Positions 39,457-48,339 of a stretch of 64,000 nucleotides of DNA are shown here, piece after piece. A program made the position numbers and the translations under genes. The DNA is from Armatimonadetes bacterium UBA5352. GTDB lineage: Bacteria; Armatimonadota; Zipacnadia; Zipacnadales; UBA5352. Position 1 is the first letter of the stretch; each line of letters begins with the position of its first letter. Under the pieces are notes generated by a model. It had not been told where the DNA came from. It searched no databases and saw nothing but the letters and a program-made list of their open reading frames with translations. The stretch spans positions 1 through 64,000 of the forward strand of contig DHPY01000067.1 in the NCBI GenBank assembly GCA_002411015.1. Direction: 5' to 3'.

Positions 39457-41463
39457 TCAATAGAGTATCTTGTGATCGCGGAGGCCGGTAACGCCGTCAA
39501 TGAGCAGCCAGGCTCCCGAGACGAGCATTGCGCCGAGGATCAGGCCGAGGAAGAAGGGGCGCCACCTCTGCACGGTGCGATAGCCGCCGTAGCGCATCGC
39601 CACAGTCTGACACGCCCAACCGACCATCACCGAGAGCCACTCGCGGATGACGTAGACGTTGAAGCTCATCGCAAACGCGACCGGGTGCAGGGGCCACCAG
39701 AGGAAACGCATTCGCATGAAACTCAGGAATGCGAGCTTGAGGGCCGCATAGCCCATGATCGCCAGGCCCATCCAGTCCGGGCTCTTGAGCCCAACACTGG
39801 TCACGAGCTCCAGGTACTGCCCGGGGTAGCGCGCCAGGGTGACGAAGCGCGCCGGGTTGATCGCCACGCCACCGTGGACGTAGCCGGCGCTCAGCACGAA
39901 GTAGTAGCTGACCGGGACCGCGACAAGCGTTGCCAGCACCAGCGACCAACTGATCGCGCGCGCATCCGTGTTCGTCTCATCCGAGAGCTTCAGCGACTGC
40001 ATGACCCGAGGCATCGGCACCACGCGCAGATGATAGCAGTACGCGGTCGCCATGCTTACGGCGGCCCACCCGGCGGGGCGCATGGTGCGGTAGGGGATGA
40101 GCGCCCGGACGACATCCTGCGCCGCCCATGCCGGGTGGTCGAGCCACGGCATCCCGCCCTCCGCCAGCAGGCGGGTCATCGCCAGCGAGTAGCTGAAGAA
40201 GACGATCCAGAGCAGGATCGCGACGGGAACGGGTATGCCCGCGGCGGACGACCACGCGATCATCACCGCGAAGGCTGCGAGCCCGGCCCAGACCGCCAGC
40301 GGGAAGGGCATCGGCTCGTCACGGTCGGCCTGATAGCGGCGGAAGGTGAGCCCGCCACGGATGATCTGCATGATCGGCCCGCGCGCCACCCAGAGACTGA
40401 CGGCAGAGAGGGCGAGGTAGGCGCCGGCGGTCTGCATCCCGGGGAACGGATAGGCGTCGCCGCCCGCGGCGGTCGTGAGGCCGCCAATGCCGAGTGCGCG
40501 GCCGAGGACGGTCTCAAGCTGTCCGAGCCAGTAGAGGGCCCAGAGGCTGAATGCGACCTCGCGCGTGAGCAGGAAGCTCAGACCGATGATCATCGGCATC
40601 GCGGCGAAGCGGATGGTTCCCAGGGCGTTCCAGGGGACCGGCCAGGCGGCCGTACTCACCGGGGTGCCACCGAGGGTTGCGATAGTCAGCATCGGCAGGT
40701 GCGGGTAGTAACCGTTCAGGCCGTTGTAGAAGTGCACGCCGAATGCGAGCGCCACCCCGAGCCACATGACTGGGTTGCGGAAGAAGTCGCTGAGCAGCCG
40801 GCCACGCTCAGGCGTCTCGACGACCTTCACCGGGAGCACGATGAGCGGGAAGAGGAGGCGTTCGCGCTCGATCCACTGCCTCCGGAAGATCGTCGCGAGG
40901 GACATCATCACGACGTAGCTGGCCAGCACCAGCACCGTCCACCACGCCAGCGGCCCAAGCCACTCGCGCCAGGGCACCGGCAGCGGCCATGCCTCAAAGA
41001 GGCCACGTACCACGAGCGGGTCGCGCGGCGCCATCCAGTTGGGCACGTGCGCCAGCAGCAACTCGTCCCAGCGGTTCTCGGGGCTGGCGAAGTAGAACGG
41101 GCCGGCGATCATCGGCAGCAGGATCTGCGCGAGCGCCTGGGAGGCGATCCCGGAGGCCATGACGGTCATCGTGAAGACGACGACCAGTTCGGGGGTGGTC
41201 AGGGAGAGCGGCCGGTGGATCGCGCGGAGAACGACGTTGAAGAAGACGAAGATGCACAGGAAGATGAAGAAGCCGCCGATAGGCGGGAAAGTGAACGAAA
41301 GCTGCGTGCCATGGATGATGAGTTCGGCATACTGCGTCCAGTCGCCGAGGAAGGCCGACGCGGCCACGCCGATCAGGATGCTGCGCCACGTAAGCCCGCG
41401 GCGCAGCGAACGGGCCGCCTCGCGGATCACGCTGATTTCCCCGAGATGTCCATGCGCAGACAT
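39457..41463 (-). CDS. DUF6785/DUF6784-family polytopic membrane protein
   Basis: A 668-aa protein with about 14 hydrophobic segments. It opens with LTWRSILIGVAASAFLGDWTQYAELIIHGTQLSFTFPPIGGFFIF and ends GLRDHKILY, a frame shared with its neighbour at 41469. Conserved internal runs include WIERERLLFPLIVLPVKVVE and LTREVAFSLWALYWLG. These match DUF6785 (N-terminal) and DUF6784 proteins, whose function is unknown but whose size and fold suggest a transporter. The ATG at 41463 is five bases after the paralogue's stop, so the pair is one transcript. Confidence 0.82.
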   Translation of the reverse strand: MSAHGHLGEISVIREAARSLRRGLTWRSILIGVAASAFLGDWTQYAELIIHGTQLSFTFPPIGGFFIFLCIFVFFNVVLRAIHRPLSLTTPELVVVFTMTVMASGIASQALAQILLPMIAGPFYFASPENRWDELLLAHVPNWMAPRDPLVVRGLFEAWPLPVPWREWLGPLAWWTVLVLASYVVMMSLATIFRRQWIERERLLFPLIVLPVKVVETPERGRLLSDFFRNPVMWLGVALAFGVHFYNGLNGYYPHLPMLTIATLGGTPVSTAAWPVPWNALGTIRFAAMPMIIGLSFLLTREVAFSLWALYWLGQLETVLGRALGIGGLTTAAGGDAYPFPGMQTAGAYLALSAVSLWVARGPIMQIIRGGLTFRRYQADRDEPMPFPLAVWAGLAAFAVMIAWSSAAGIPVPVAILLWIVFFSYSLAMTRLLAEGGMPWLDHPAWAAQDVVRALIPYRTMRPAGWAAVSMATAYCYHLRVVPMPRVMQSLKLSDETNTDARAISWSLVLATLVAVPVSYYFVLSAGYVHGGVAINPARFVTLARYPGQYLELVTSVGLKSPDWMGLAIMGYAALKLAFLSFMRMRFLWWPLHPVAFAMSFNVYVIREWLSVMVGWACQTVAMRYGGYRTVQRWRPFFLGLILGAMLVSGAWLLIDGVTGLRDHKILY

Positions 41464-41468
41464 GGGCC

Positions 41469-43436
41469 TCAGTAGAGGATCTTGTGATCGCGCAGCCCGG
41501 TTACGCCATCGACAACCAGCCAAAGGCCGGCGGCCAACATCGCGCCGAAGATAAGCCCGAGGAAGAGCGGGCGGTACTTCCGGAAGGCGCCGTGCCCGCC
41601 GTAGCGCAACAACACGGTCTGCGCGGCCCAGCCGATCATCACTGAGAGCCACTCGCGGGCGACGTAGACGATGTAGCTCATCGCGTAGCCAACCGGGTGG
41701 AATGGCCACCAGAGGTAGTTCACGCGCAGGAAGCTCAGCACGAGCAGCTTCGCGGCGCCGTAGCCCAGAAGGCCGAGACTGAGCCAGTCCGGGCTCTTCA
41801 GCGGGCTCGCAGCCAGGCGCTCCATGAGCTGACCGGGCGCTCGTGCGAGGCTCACGAAGCGGTAGGTGTTGATCGCGACACCACCGTTGGTGTAGCCTGC
41901 GTCGAGCACCGCCCAGTAGGAGACCGGGATAGCGACGATGGTGCCGATGACGATCGCCCAGGTGATCGCGCGGTTGCCGGTCTTCGTGTCCTCGGAGAGC
42001 TTCAGGGACTGCATCATCCGCGGCATCGGCGAAACGCGCATGTCATAGGTGAAGATCGTCATCATCGCGATGGACGACCAGTTCACGGCAGTGAGAGACC
42101 GGTAGGGAACCAGTGCGCGGATGATGTCGTGCGCGCGCCAATCGGGCTCGTACATCCAGGGCATGCCGCCCTCGGAGGTCAGCCGGGTCATGGCGAGGAG
42201 GTAGCCGAAGGCGATCAGCAGCAGCGGAATGGAGATCGTGATCGGCATGCCGGAGTATGCCGCGAAGATGATCATGAACGCGAAGGCGAACAGACCGCCC
42301 CAGACCGCCGCGCGGTAGGACAGCGGCTCCTCATCCTCGTCGGGGTGCTTCTGGAAGCTGAGGCCGCGCATGATGACGCGCCTGATCGGCTCCCGGGCGA
42401 TCCAGATGCTGACGCCCGCCAACGCGAGGTAGGCGCCCGCGGTCTGATGGCCGGGAAACGGGAAGGTGTCACCGCCGGCCGCGATGCCGATACCGTTGAT
42501 GCCGAGCGCGGTGCCGAGGACGGTCTCCATGCGTCCGAGCCAGTAGAACGCCCAGAGGCTGAACGAGACCTCGCGCGTGAGCAGGAAGCTCAGGCCGATG
42601 ATGAGCGGCGCGACCTGGAAGCGCAACGTGCCGACGGCGCTCCATGGCTTGCCCCAGCCGCCGGTGGGCACCGCGACTCCGCCGATGTTGAAGATCTCCG
42701 CCTGCGGGATCGAGGGCCAGTAGCCGTTGAGGCCCTGGTAGAAGTGCGGCGCGAAGCCAAGGAAGATGCCGATCCAGACGATCGGGTTGCGGAAGAAGTC
42801 GTTGAGCAGCCGCGCTCGGGGCGCGGGGTCGGTCATCTCCAGCGGGACCTCGACCAGCGGGAAGAGCAGCCTCTCGCGGTCTATCCACTGCTTGCGGAAG
42901 ACCGTCACGATGCACCACATCAGGACGTACGTGGCGATCATGAAGGCGGTCCAGATCGCCAGCGGCCCTATCCATGCCTGCCACGGCACGCCAAGTCCCC
43001 AGCCCTCGAACAGAGCGGTCACCATGCGCGGGTCGGTCGGCGCCATCCACTCGGGGATGGTCGGGAGGAAGAGGGTCTCGTACTGATTCTCGGCGGACGC
43101 GTAGTAGTACGGCCCGACCATCATCGGGATGAGCTTCTGCGCGAGGTCAATCGAGGCGATCCCGGAGGCGATGACGATGATGGTGAAGATCACGACGAGT
43201 TCAGGTTGGGTGAGGCTGAGGCGGCGGTTGATTGCGCGCAAGATCACGTTGAAGAGCAGGTAGATCGCCATGAAGACCAGGAAGCCGCCGATAGGCGGGT
43301 AGGTCAGGGTGATCTGGGTGCCGTGGATGATCAACTCGGCATACTGGCTCCAGTCGCCGAGGAAGATGGATGAAGCAACGCCAATGAGGACTGCTCTCCA
43401 GGTGAGGCCGACGTTCGCCACGGACAGGTCTCCCAT
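41469..43436 (-). CDS. DUF6785/DUF6784-family polytopic membrane protein (paralogue)
   Basis: A 655-aa membrane protein closely related to the gene at 39457: the same opening LTWRAVLIGVASSIFLGDWSQYAELIIHGTQITLTYPPIGGFLVF, the shared WIDRERLLFPLVEVPLEM and the identical terminus GLRDHKILY. The two presumably arose by tandem duplication. About 14 helices are predicted. Function is unknown. A heterodimeric complex or two transporters of different specificity are both possible. It is the first of the two genes; no strong promoter was found upstream. Confidence 0.82.
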   Translation of the reverse strand: MGDLSVANVGLTWRAVLIGVASSIFLGDWSQYAELIIHGTQITLTYPPIGGFLVFMAIYLLFNVILRAINRRLSLTQPELVVIFTIIVIASGIASIDLAQKLIPMMVGPYYYASAENQYETLFLPTIPEWMAPTDPRMVTALFEGWGLGVPWQAWIGPLAIWTAFMIATYVLMWCIVTVFRKQWIDRERLLFPLVEVPLEMTDPAPRARLLNDFFRNPIVWIGIFLGFAPHFYQGLNGYWPSIPQAEIFNIGGVAVPTGGWGKPWSAVGTLRFQVAPLIIGLSFLLTREVSFSLWAFYWLGRMETVLGTALGINGIGIAAGGDTFPFPGHQTAGAYLALAGVSIWIAREPIRRVIMRGLSFQKHPDEDEEPLSYRAAVWGGLFAFAFMIIFAAYSGMPITISIPLLLIAFGYLLAMTRLTSEGGMPWMYEPDWRAHDIIRALVPYRSLTAVNWSSIAMMTIFTYDMRVSPMPRMMQSLKLSEDTKTGNRAITWAIVIGTIVAIPVSYWAVLDAGYTNGGVAINTYRFVSLARAPGQLMERLAASPLKSPDWLSLGLLGYGAAKLLVLSFLRVNYLWWPFHPVGYAMSYIVYVAREWLSVMIGWAAQTVLLRYGGHGAFRKYRPLFLGLIFGAMLAAGLWLVVDGVTGLRDHKILY

Positions 43437-43544
43437 ATCTCCGAATCAGCACCAGCAGCCAGCGAATCCCACCTGCCGCAGCGAAGGATGGCTCATCTAC
43501 GGCGCGACTTCCTGCTTGCCTCGCAACCCATCGCGAGGATGGGG

Positions 43545-43574
43545 GGCAGCCGCCGGGCTCTGGCGACGGCTGCC
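43545..43574 (-). terminator. hairpin downstream of trpB2
   Basis: An 8-bp stem (ggcagccg at 43545-43552 with its complement at 43567-43574) lies 24 bases after the trpB2 stop in the 161-base gap before the DUF6785 pair. There is no T tract. Confidence 0.4.
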
Positions 43575-43597
43575 TCTGATAGCGAGCGCGTGGAGCG

Positions 43598-44956
43598 CTA
43601 CTCCCAGTTACACAGGTACTGCTCGGCTGCGTCAATTTCCTCCTGCGGCAGCGCGTAGTCTGTGATGTTGCCGCTGAGGTAGTTCTCGTAGGCCCCGAGA
43701 TCGAAGTGGCCGTGGCCGGAGTAGCCGATCACGATGCACTTCTCCTCGCCGGTCTCCTTGCACTTGTTCGCTTCGTCGATGGCGACGCGGATCGCGTGCG
43801 AGGTCTCGGGAGCGGGCAGATGGCCCTCGGTGCGCGCGAACAGGAGCGCTGCCTCGAAGACTGACGTCTGTGCCACCGCGCGAGCCTCCACGACACTCTC
43901 CTTCACGAGCAGGGAGACCTGCGGCGCGGCGCCATGGTAGCGCAGGCCACCCGCGTGGATCGCGGCCGGAACGAACTTGTGTCCGAGGGTGAGCATCTTC
44001 AGCAGCGGCGTCATCTCCGCGGTGTCGCCGAAGTCGTAGCTGTAGAGCCCGCGGGTGAGCGTCGGGCATGCCGTGGGCTCGACCGCAATGATGTCGATGT
44101 CACGCTTCCCGTCCATCTTCTCCTTGAGGTACGGGAAGCAGAAGCCCGCGAAGTTGCTGCCGCCGCCGACGCAGCCGACAATGGTGTCCGGGTAGTCGCC
44201 CGCGATCTCGAACTGCTTCTTCATCTCGAGGCCTGTGATCGTCTGGTGCAGCAGCACGTGGTTGAGGACGCTGCCGAGCGAGTACTTCGTGCCCTCGTCC
44301 TTGGCGGCAAGCTCAACGGCTTCGGAGATGGCCATCCCGAGGCTCCCGGGGCTGTCCGGGTCCTCGGCGAGGATGGCGCGGCCCGCCTCGGTGCGGTCGC
44401 TGGGCGAGGGGTAGCACTCCGCGCCCCAAGTCTGCATGAGCAGCCGCCGGTAGGGCTTCTGCTCGTAGCTCACGCGGACCATGTAGACCTCGCAGGGGAT
44501 GTCGAAGGTCTGGCAGGAAAACGCCAGCGCCGAGCCCCACTGGCCCGCGCCGGTCTCCGTGGTGATCCGCTGCACGCCCTCCTGCTTGTTGTAGTAGACC
44601 TGCGCGACGGCGGTGTTCGGCTTGTGCGAGCCTGCCGGGCTGACCGACTCGTTCTTGTAGTAGATGCGGGCGGGGGTGCCGAGGGCCTTCTCGAGGCGGA
44701 ATGCGCGCTGCAGCGGCGAGGGCCGCCAGATCTTCAGCACGTCCATGACCTCGTCGGGGATGTCGATCCAGCGCTCCATGGACATCTCCTGCTCGATCAG
44801 CGCCATTGGAAAGAGCGGTGCGAGGTCTGCCGGACCGAGCGGCTGGCCGGTTCCCGGGTGCAGCGGCGGCTTGAGCGGGACGGGCAGGTCGGGGTTGATG
44901 TTATACCACGCCTGCGGCATCTCGCTTTCCGAAAGAAAGATCTTGTTGTCATCCAT
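43598..44956 (-). CDS. trpB2: TrpB2-type tryptophan synthase beta-like protein
   Basis: A 452-aa PLP enzyme. The N-terminal WRPSPLQRAFRLEKALGTPARIYYKNESVSPAGSHKPNTA contains the Schiff-base Lys (about residue 110), and the phosphate-binding GGGSNF is near 265. The extended N-terminus and overall length fit TrpB2 rather than TrpB1. TrpB2 joins indole with serine to form tryptophan, working with unusual TrpA partners or salvaging indole. No other trp gene is nearby. It is divergent from the cobalamin-controlled importer. Confidence 0.92.
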   Translation of the reverse strand: MDDNKIFLSESEMPQAWYNINPDLPVPLKPPLHPGTGQPLGPADLAPLFPMALIEQEMSMERWIDIPDEVMDVLKIWRPSPLQRAFRLEKALGTPARIYYKNESVSPAGSHKPNTAVAQVYYNKQEGVQRITTETGAGQWGSALAFSCQTFDIPCEVYMVRVSYEQKPYRRLLMQTWGAECYPSPSDRTEAGRAILAEDPDSPGSLGMAISEAVELAAKDEGTKYSLGSVLNHVLLHQTITGLEMKKQFEIAGDYPDTIVGCVGGGSNFAGFCFPYLKEKMDGKRDIDIIAVEPTACPTLTRGLYSYDFGDTAEMTPLLKMLTLGHKFVPAAIHAGGLRYHGAAPQVSLLVKESVVEARAVAQTSVFEAALLFARTEGHLPAPETSHAIRVAIDEANKCKETGEEKCIVIGYSGHGHFDLGAYENYLSGNITDYALPQEEIDAAEQYLCNWE

Positions 44957-45149
44957 GCTAGTGTACCTCCGGTGTGTGTGATTAACGCCCGCATCTCTCC
45001 GCAGGGGGTGACCACACCGGCAGAGGCGTCATTTGCGCCCCAAGTGTGCCCGCGTCGAGTGTGAGACACAATGGCAGTTCGGCCGGTCGCCCGGCCGTCC
45101 GTTCGTGTTTCGCCGCCCGAGCAAACTGACCTCCCTCGCGCAACGAAGC

Positions 45150-45178
45150 TTGTCGCCTGAGGGAGTTTGTGCTATCGT
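45150..45178 (+). promoter_or_regulatory. candidate promoter of the cobalamin riboswitch transcript
   Basis: TTGTCG (45150-45155), 17 bases, TATCGT (45173-45178), about 43 bases before the aptamer. An imperfect inverted repeat gagtttgtgc / gcgcaaactc overlaps the -10 box (45163-45190), and another, ggccagtg / cactggcc, follows at 45193-45211. Confidence 0.5.
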
Positions 45179-45220
45179 GAGCGCAAACTCAGGGCCAGTG
45201 ACCCACTGGCCGCAAACGAG

Positions 45221-45341
45221 GCATGTGCAGCGCCACGAGCGCGTGCGACCAGCGTGTCGCATCGGGAAGACGGTGCAACTCCGTCGCTGCCCCGCAACTG
45301 TCATCGGCCGGGTGCCGAGAGCCAGACACCGTACTGCATGC
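45221..45341 (+). promoter_or_regulatory. cobalamin (B12) riboswitch
   Basis: The conserved core reads gggaagacggtgcaactccg, then gctgccccgcaactgtcatc (B12 box region) and gccgagagccagacaccg. Terminal bases gcatgtgcag and ctgcatgc can form P1. It precedes a B12-type ABC importer, so transport genes should be repressed when adenosylcobalamin is abundant. Confidence 0.92.
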
Positions 45342-45388
45342 CACGGATCATCCCGCGAGGGCGGATGGTGACCGGAGCGATTCCGTGT

Positions 45389-45413
45389 GGCCCCGCAACC
45401 TCTGTGCGGGGCC
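45389..45413 (+). terminator. expression-platform hairpin of the B12 riboswitch
   Basis: A 9-bp perfect stem ggccccgca / tgcggggcc (45389-45397 with 45405-45413), followed by gctgcatttt. It lies 28 bases before the btuF start and could act as a terminator or mask the ribosome site caggaga. Confidence 0.65.
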
Positions 45414-45441
45414 GCTGCATTTTCAGGAGAGCGACCGCCCG

Positions 45442-46443
45442 ATGAAGCGCCTCATTGTGTGCTCCGCAGTCATGATCGCCGCCATCGCGGTTCTCGTGCT
45501 GGTGGGCTGTCCGCGGCCGGAGACTGAGCCGTCACTGCCCGTGGAGGACGCGCAGGCGCCTGCCGCGGACTGGCCACGCACCTTCACCGACGCGCTCGGC
45601 GAGGAGGTAACACTCCAGCAGCCGCCGCAGCGCGTCGTCTGCCTCTCCACCGGCTTCACCGAGTCGATCCTCGCGATGGGCGCGGGCGATCGGCTGGTCG
45701 GGCGCGTGACTTTCGCGCAGTATCCGCCGGAGGTGCTGGAGGTTCCGTCGGTCGGCGGGATGATTGACCCGAGCCTGGAGGCCATCGCCGAGCTTGAGCC
45801 CGATCTGTTGCTGACGGAGCGCGGCACGCCGCAGGACGTGGTCGAGAGCATCCGCCGCGCGGGCGTGCCCGTGCTTGCGCAGGACCCGAAGAGCGTTGAC
45901 GAGGTTCTCTGGTGCATCCGAGAGATCGGCCGCTACCTGGGCGTTGAGGACGATGCCAAGGCGCTGGCCGATCAGCTCCAGGCGCGGGCGCAGGCGGCGA
46001 CGGAGCGCGGGAACGCGATCGCCGCAGGGGAGGGCCGCCCGAGCGTGCTCTTCGTTGTATCGATCGAGCCGGTGTTCGTCGCGGGCACAGGGCACTTCGT
46101 GGACGACATGATCAACCGTGCGGGCGCGCTGAACGCCGCAACGCTGATAGATGATACCTCGCGGGACCAGTGGCCGAGTCTATCGCTGGAGGCGATCGTC
46201 GAGCTCGATCCGGACATCGTGGTGATCGCGATGATGCTCGAGGAGGAGCTCTCCGAGGTTGGCGGCGTGGAGGCGTTCGCGAACAGGCCGGGCTGGTCGG
46301 AGCTTCCGTCCGTGAAAGAGGGCCGCATCTACACGATCAACCCGGACTGGGCGGTGCGTGCGGGTCCGCGGCTGTTCGACGCGCTGGAGCAGATGGTGGA
46401 GATCGTGCAGAGCGGGCTGAGCGGAGAGCCGATCGATGACTGA
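45442..46443 (+). CDS. btuF: cobalamin ABC transporter substrate-binding lipoprotein
   Basis: A 333-aa class III solute-binding protein. The signal peptide ends in a lipobox LVGC (Cys23), so it is membrane-anchored. The domain starts RTFTDALGEEVTLQQPPQRVVCLSTGFTESILAMGAGDRLVGRV, typical of BtuF and siderophore-binding proteins, and includes the linking backbone helix. The cobalamin riboswitch just upstream makes B12 or its precursors the likely ligand. caggaga precedes the ATG. Its stop overlaps the start of the ATPase gene. Confidence 0.9.
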   Translation: MKRLIVCSAVMIAAIAVLVLVGCPRPETEPSLPVEDAQAPAADWPRTFTDALGEEVTLQQPPQRVVCLSTGFTESILAMGAGDRLVGRVTFAQYPPEVLEVPSVGGMIDPSLEAIAELEPDLLLTERGTPQDVVESIRRAGVPVLAQDPKSVDEVLWCIREIGRYLGVEDDAKALADQLQARAQAATERGNAIAAGEGRPSVLFVVSIEPVFVAGTGHFVDDMINRAGALNAATLIDDTSRDQWPSLSLEAIVELDPDIVVIAMMLEEELSEVGGVEAFANRPGWSELPSVKEGRIYTINPDWAVRAGPRLFDALEQMVEIVQSGLSGEPIDD

Positions 46444-47239
46444 GGCGACCCTCGAGGCGCGTGCGCTCCATTGCGGCTACGACGGCCGGGAGGTGGTCGG
46501 GGGCGTTGAGGTTGCTCTGCAACGCGGGGAGTTTCTCGGGCTCATCGGCCCGAATGGCTCGGGCAAGACGACTCTGCTGAAGGCACTGGCCGGGCGCCTC
46601 GCGCCGACGGCAGGCGAGATCCTGCTGGATGGCACGCCGATGCGCAGCCGACCCAGGCGGGAGGTTGCGCGGCTGATGGCGGTGGTTCCGCAGCTCTCCT
46701 CGCCGCCTTTTGAGTTCAGCGTGGGGGAGATCGTCGCGATGGGCCGCACCCCGCACCTCAGCCGTCTGCAGCCCGAGGGGCCGGCCGATCGAGCGGCGGT
46801 GGAGCGCGCGACGGACCTCACGGACACCGGACAGCTCGCAGAGCGGGCCGTGACGGAGCTCTCCGGAGGCGAGTTCCAGCGCGTGGTCATCGCGCGGGCG
46901 CTCGCGCAGGAGGCGCCGCTGATGCTCCTCGATGAGCCCGCCGCTCACCTCGACATCGGCCACCAGGTTGAGATCTTCGACCTCCTGCTGCGCCTCAACC
47001 GCACCGAACAGCACAGCATCCTGTGTGTATCGCACGATCTGAACCTCGCCGCGCGCTACTGCGACCGGCTTGTGGCGCTGCGGGACGGCCTCGTCTTCGC
47101 TGAAGGCGCTCCGGGTGATGTGCTGACTGAGGAACTGGTCTCCGAGCTCTACGGCTGCCCCGTGCGCATAGAGATCGGGCCGGAGGGCCGGCCGAATGTA
47201 ACGCCGCTGAGCGCCGCCCTGGCCGGTGAGCGCCAGTGA
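46436..47239 (+). CDS. btuD: cobalamin ABC transporter ATP-binding protein
   Basis: A 267-aa ABC ATPase of the FecE/BtuD group. Walker A GPNGSGKTT, signature LSGGEFQR, Walker B LMLLDEP and the switch His in CVSHDL are all present. It overlaps btuF by 8 bases and btuC by 4, the tight coupling expected for a single importer. It energises B12 uptake with BtuC. Confidence 0.93.
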   Translation: MTEATLEARALHCGYDGREVVGGVEVALQRGEFLGLIGPNGSGKTTLLKALAGRLAPTAGEILLDGTPMRSRPRREVARLMAVVPQLSSPPFEFSVGEIVAMGRTPHLSRLQPEGPADRAAVERATDLTDTGQLAERAVTELSGGEFQRVVIARALAQEAPLMLLDEPAAHLDIGHQVEIFDLLLRLNRTEQHSILCVSHDLNLAARYCDRLVALRDGLVFAEGAPGDVLTEELVSELYGCPVRIEIGPEGRPNVTPLSAALAGERQ

Positions 47240-48276
47240 AGCGCTCCACGCTCCCCTGGCTGGCGCTCGCAGCGATCCTGCTCGTGGCAATCGTTCTGTC
47301 ACTCTCGGTAGGAGCGGCGAGCGTTGCTCCGAGCAAGGTCGGCCTGGCGCTGCTGAGCCGCCTGCCGGGGCTGCAGGAGCTTGATCCGGGGCTGAGCGCG
47401 GGCGAGCGGACGATCGTCTTTGATCTGCGCCTGCCGAGGCTTGCGCTGGCGCTGCTCGTGGGGGCCGCGCTGGCGGTCGCGGGGGTCGTGATGCAGGCTT
47501 TCTTCCAGAACCCGATGGCCGCGCCGTCGATCATCGGCGTGTCCTCAGGGGCCTCGTTCGGTGCGACGCTGGCAGTCGTCAGCGGCATGGGCGTAGGGCT
47601 TGGGGGGCTCGGGGCGGTGCCGTTGGCGGCGTTTGTGGGCGCGCTACTGGCGACCGCGCTGGTCTACCTGCTGTCGCGTCGCGGTGGACGAACGCCGGTC
47701 GGTGTCCTGCTCTTGACGGGTGTGGCGATGGGTTCACTGATGTCCGCGCTGGCGTCGCTGGTGCTGATCACAGGACAGGACCCCGCCCGGCGCGACCTCG
47801 ACCAGGTAGTCTACTGGATGCTCGGCAGCGTCGCCGGGAAGACCTGGACGCATGTGCTGGTCGTGTTGCCCTACGTGGGCGTCGCGGGGGCTCTTACGTG
47901 GCTCTTCGGGCGCGATCTCAATGTGCTGACGCTCGGCGATGATACCGCCTGGTATCTCGGCCTGAACGTGGAGCAGGTGCGGATCATCCTGCTGACTCTC
48001 TCCTCGCTGCTGGCGGCGGCTGCTGTGGCGGTCAGCGGCGTCATCGGCTTCATCGGCCTCGTCGTGCCGCACCTGATGCGGATCATCATCGGCCCCGATC
48101 ACCGCGCGCTGCTGCCCGCCTCCGCGCTGGCCGGAGGGGCGCTGCTGGTGCTTGCGGATGTCGTCGCGCGCACCATCGCAGCGCCGACGGAGATCCCGGT
48201 GGGGATCATCACCTCGCTTCTCGGCGCGCCCTTCTTCCTCTACCTGCTTCACCACCGCAAGGAGTACTCGATGTAG
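47236..48276 (+). CDS. btuC: cobalamin ABC transporter permease
   Basis: A 346-aa FecCD/BtuC-family permease with about ten helices. Family motifs FDLRLPRLALALLVGAALAVAGVVMQAFFQNPMAAPSIIGVSSGA and ISGVIGFIGLVVPHLMRIIIGPDHR-like sequences are present, and EIPVGIITSLLGAPFFLYLL at the C-terminus. The order here is btuF-btuD-btuC, all under the B12 riboswitch. Confidence 0.93.
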   Translation: MKRSTLPWLALAAILLVAIVLSLSVGAASVAPSKVGLALLSRLPGLQELDPGLSAGERTIVFDLRLPRLALALLVGAALAVAGVVMQAFFQNPMAAPSIIGVSSGASFGATLAVVSGMGVGLGGLGAVPLAAFVGALLATALVYLLSRRGGRTPVGVLLLTGVAMGSLMSALASLVLITGQDPARRDLDQVVYWMLGSVAGKTWTHVLVVLPYVGVAGALTWLFGRDLNVLTLGDDTAWYLGLNVEQVRIILLTLSSLLAAAAVAVSGVIGFIGLVVPHLMRIIIGPDHRALLPASALAGGALLVLADVVARTIAAPTEIPVGIITSLLGAPFFLYLLHHRKEYSM

Positions 48277-48309
48277 AGCCGCTGCACACAGGATTCTCGG
48301 CGTGTTGAT

Positions 48310-48336
48310 GGAATCTCACAGAGCGTCAAGCCGTCT
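48310..48336 (+). promoter_or_regulatory. candidate ECF-type promoter before the sigma gene
   Basis: GGAAT (48310-48314), 17 bases, CGTCT (48332-48336) resembles ECF sigma promoters (GGAAC-N16/17-CGTC). It ends just before the ATG, so transcripts might be leaderless or start at the internal GTG. It is a candidate only. Confidence 0.3.
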
Positions 48337-48339
48337 CCC

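Noticed and set aside
45033..45371. ORFs across 45.0-45.4 kb
   Set aside because: They overlap the B12 riboswitch and its promoter and show no protein-like pattern.
48310..48336. Treating the GGAAT-N17-CGTCT site as an established ECF promoter
   Set aside because: It ends only three bases before the annotated ATG and its sequence matches the consensus only partly, so it is listed as a low-confidence candidate.
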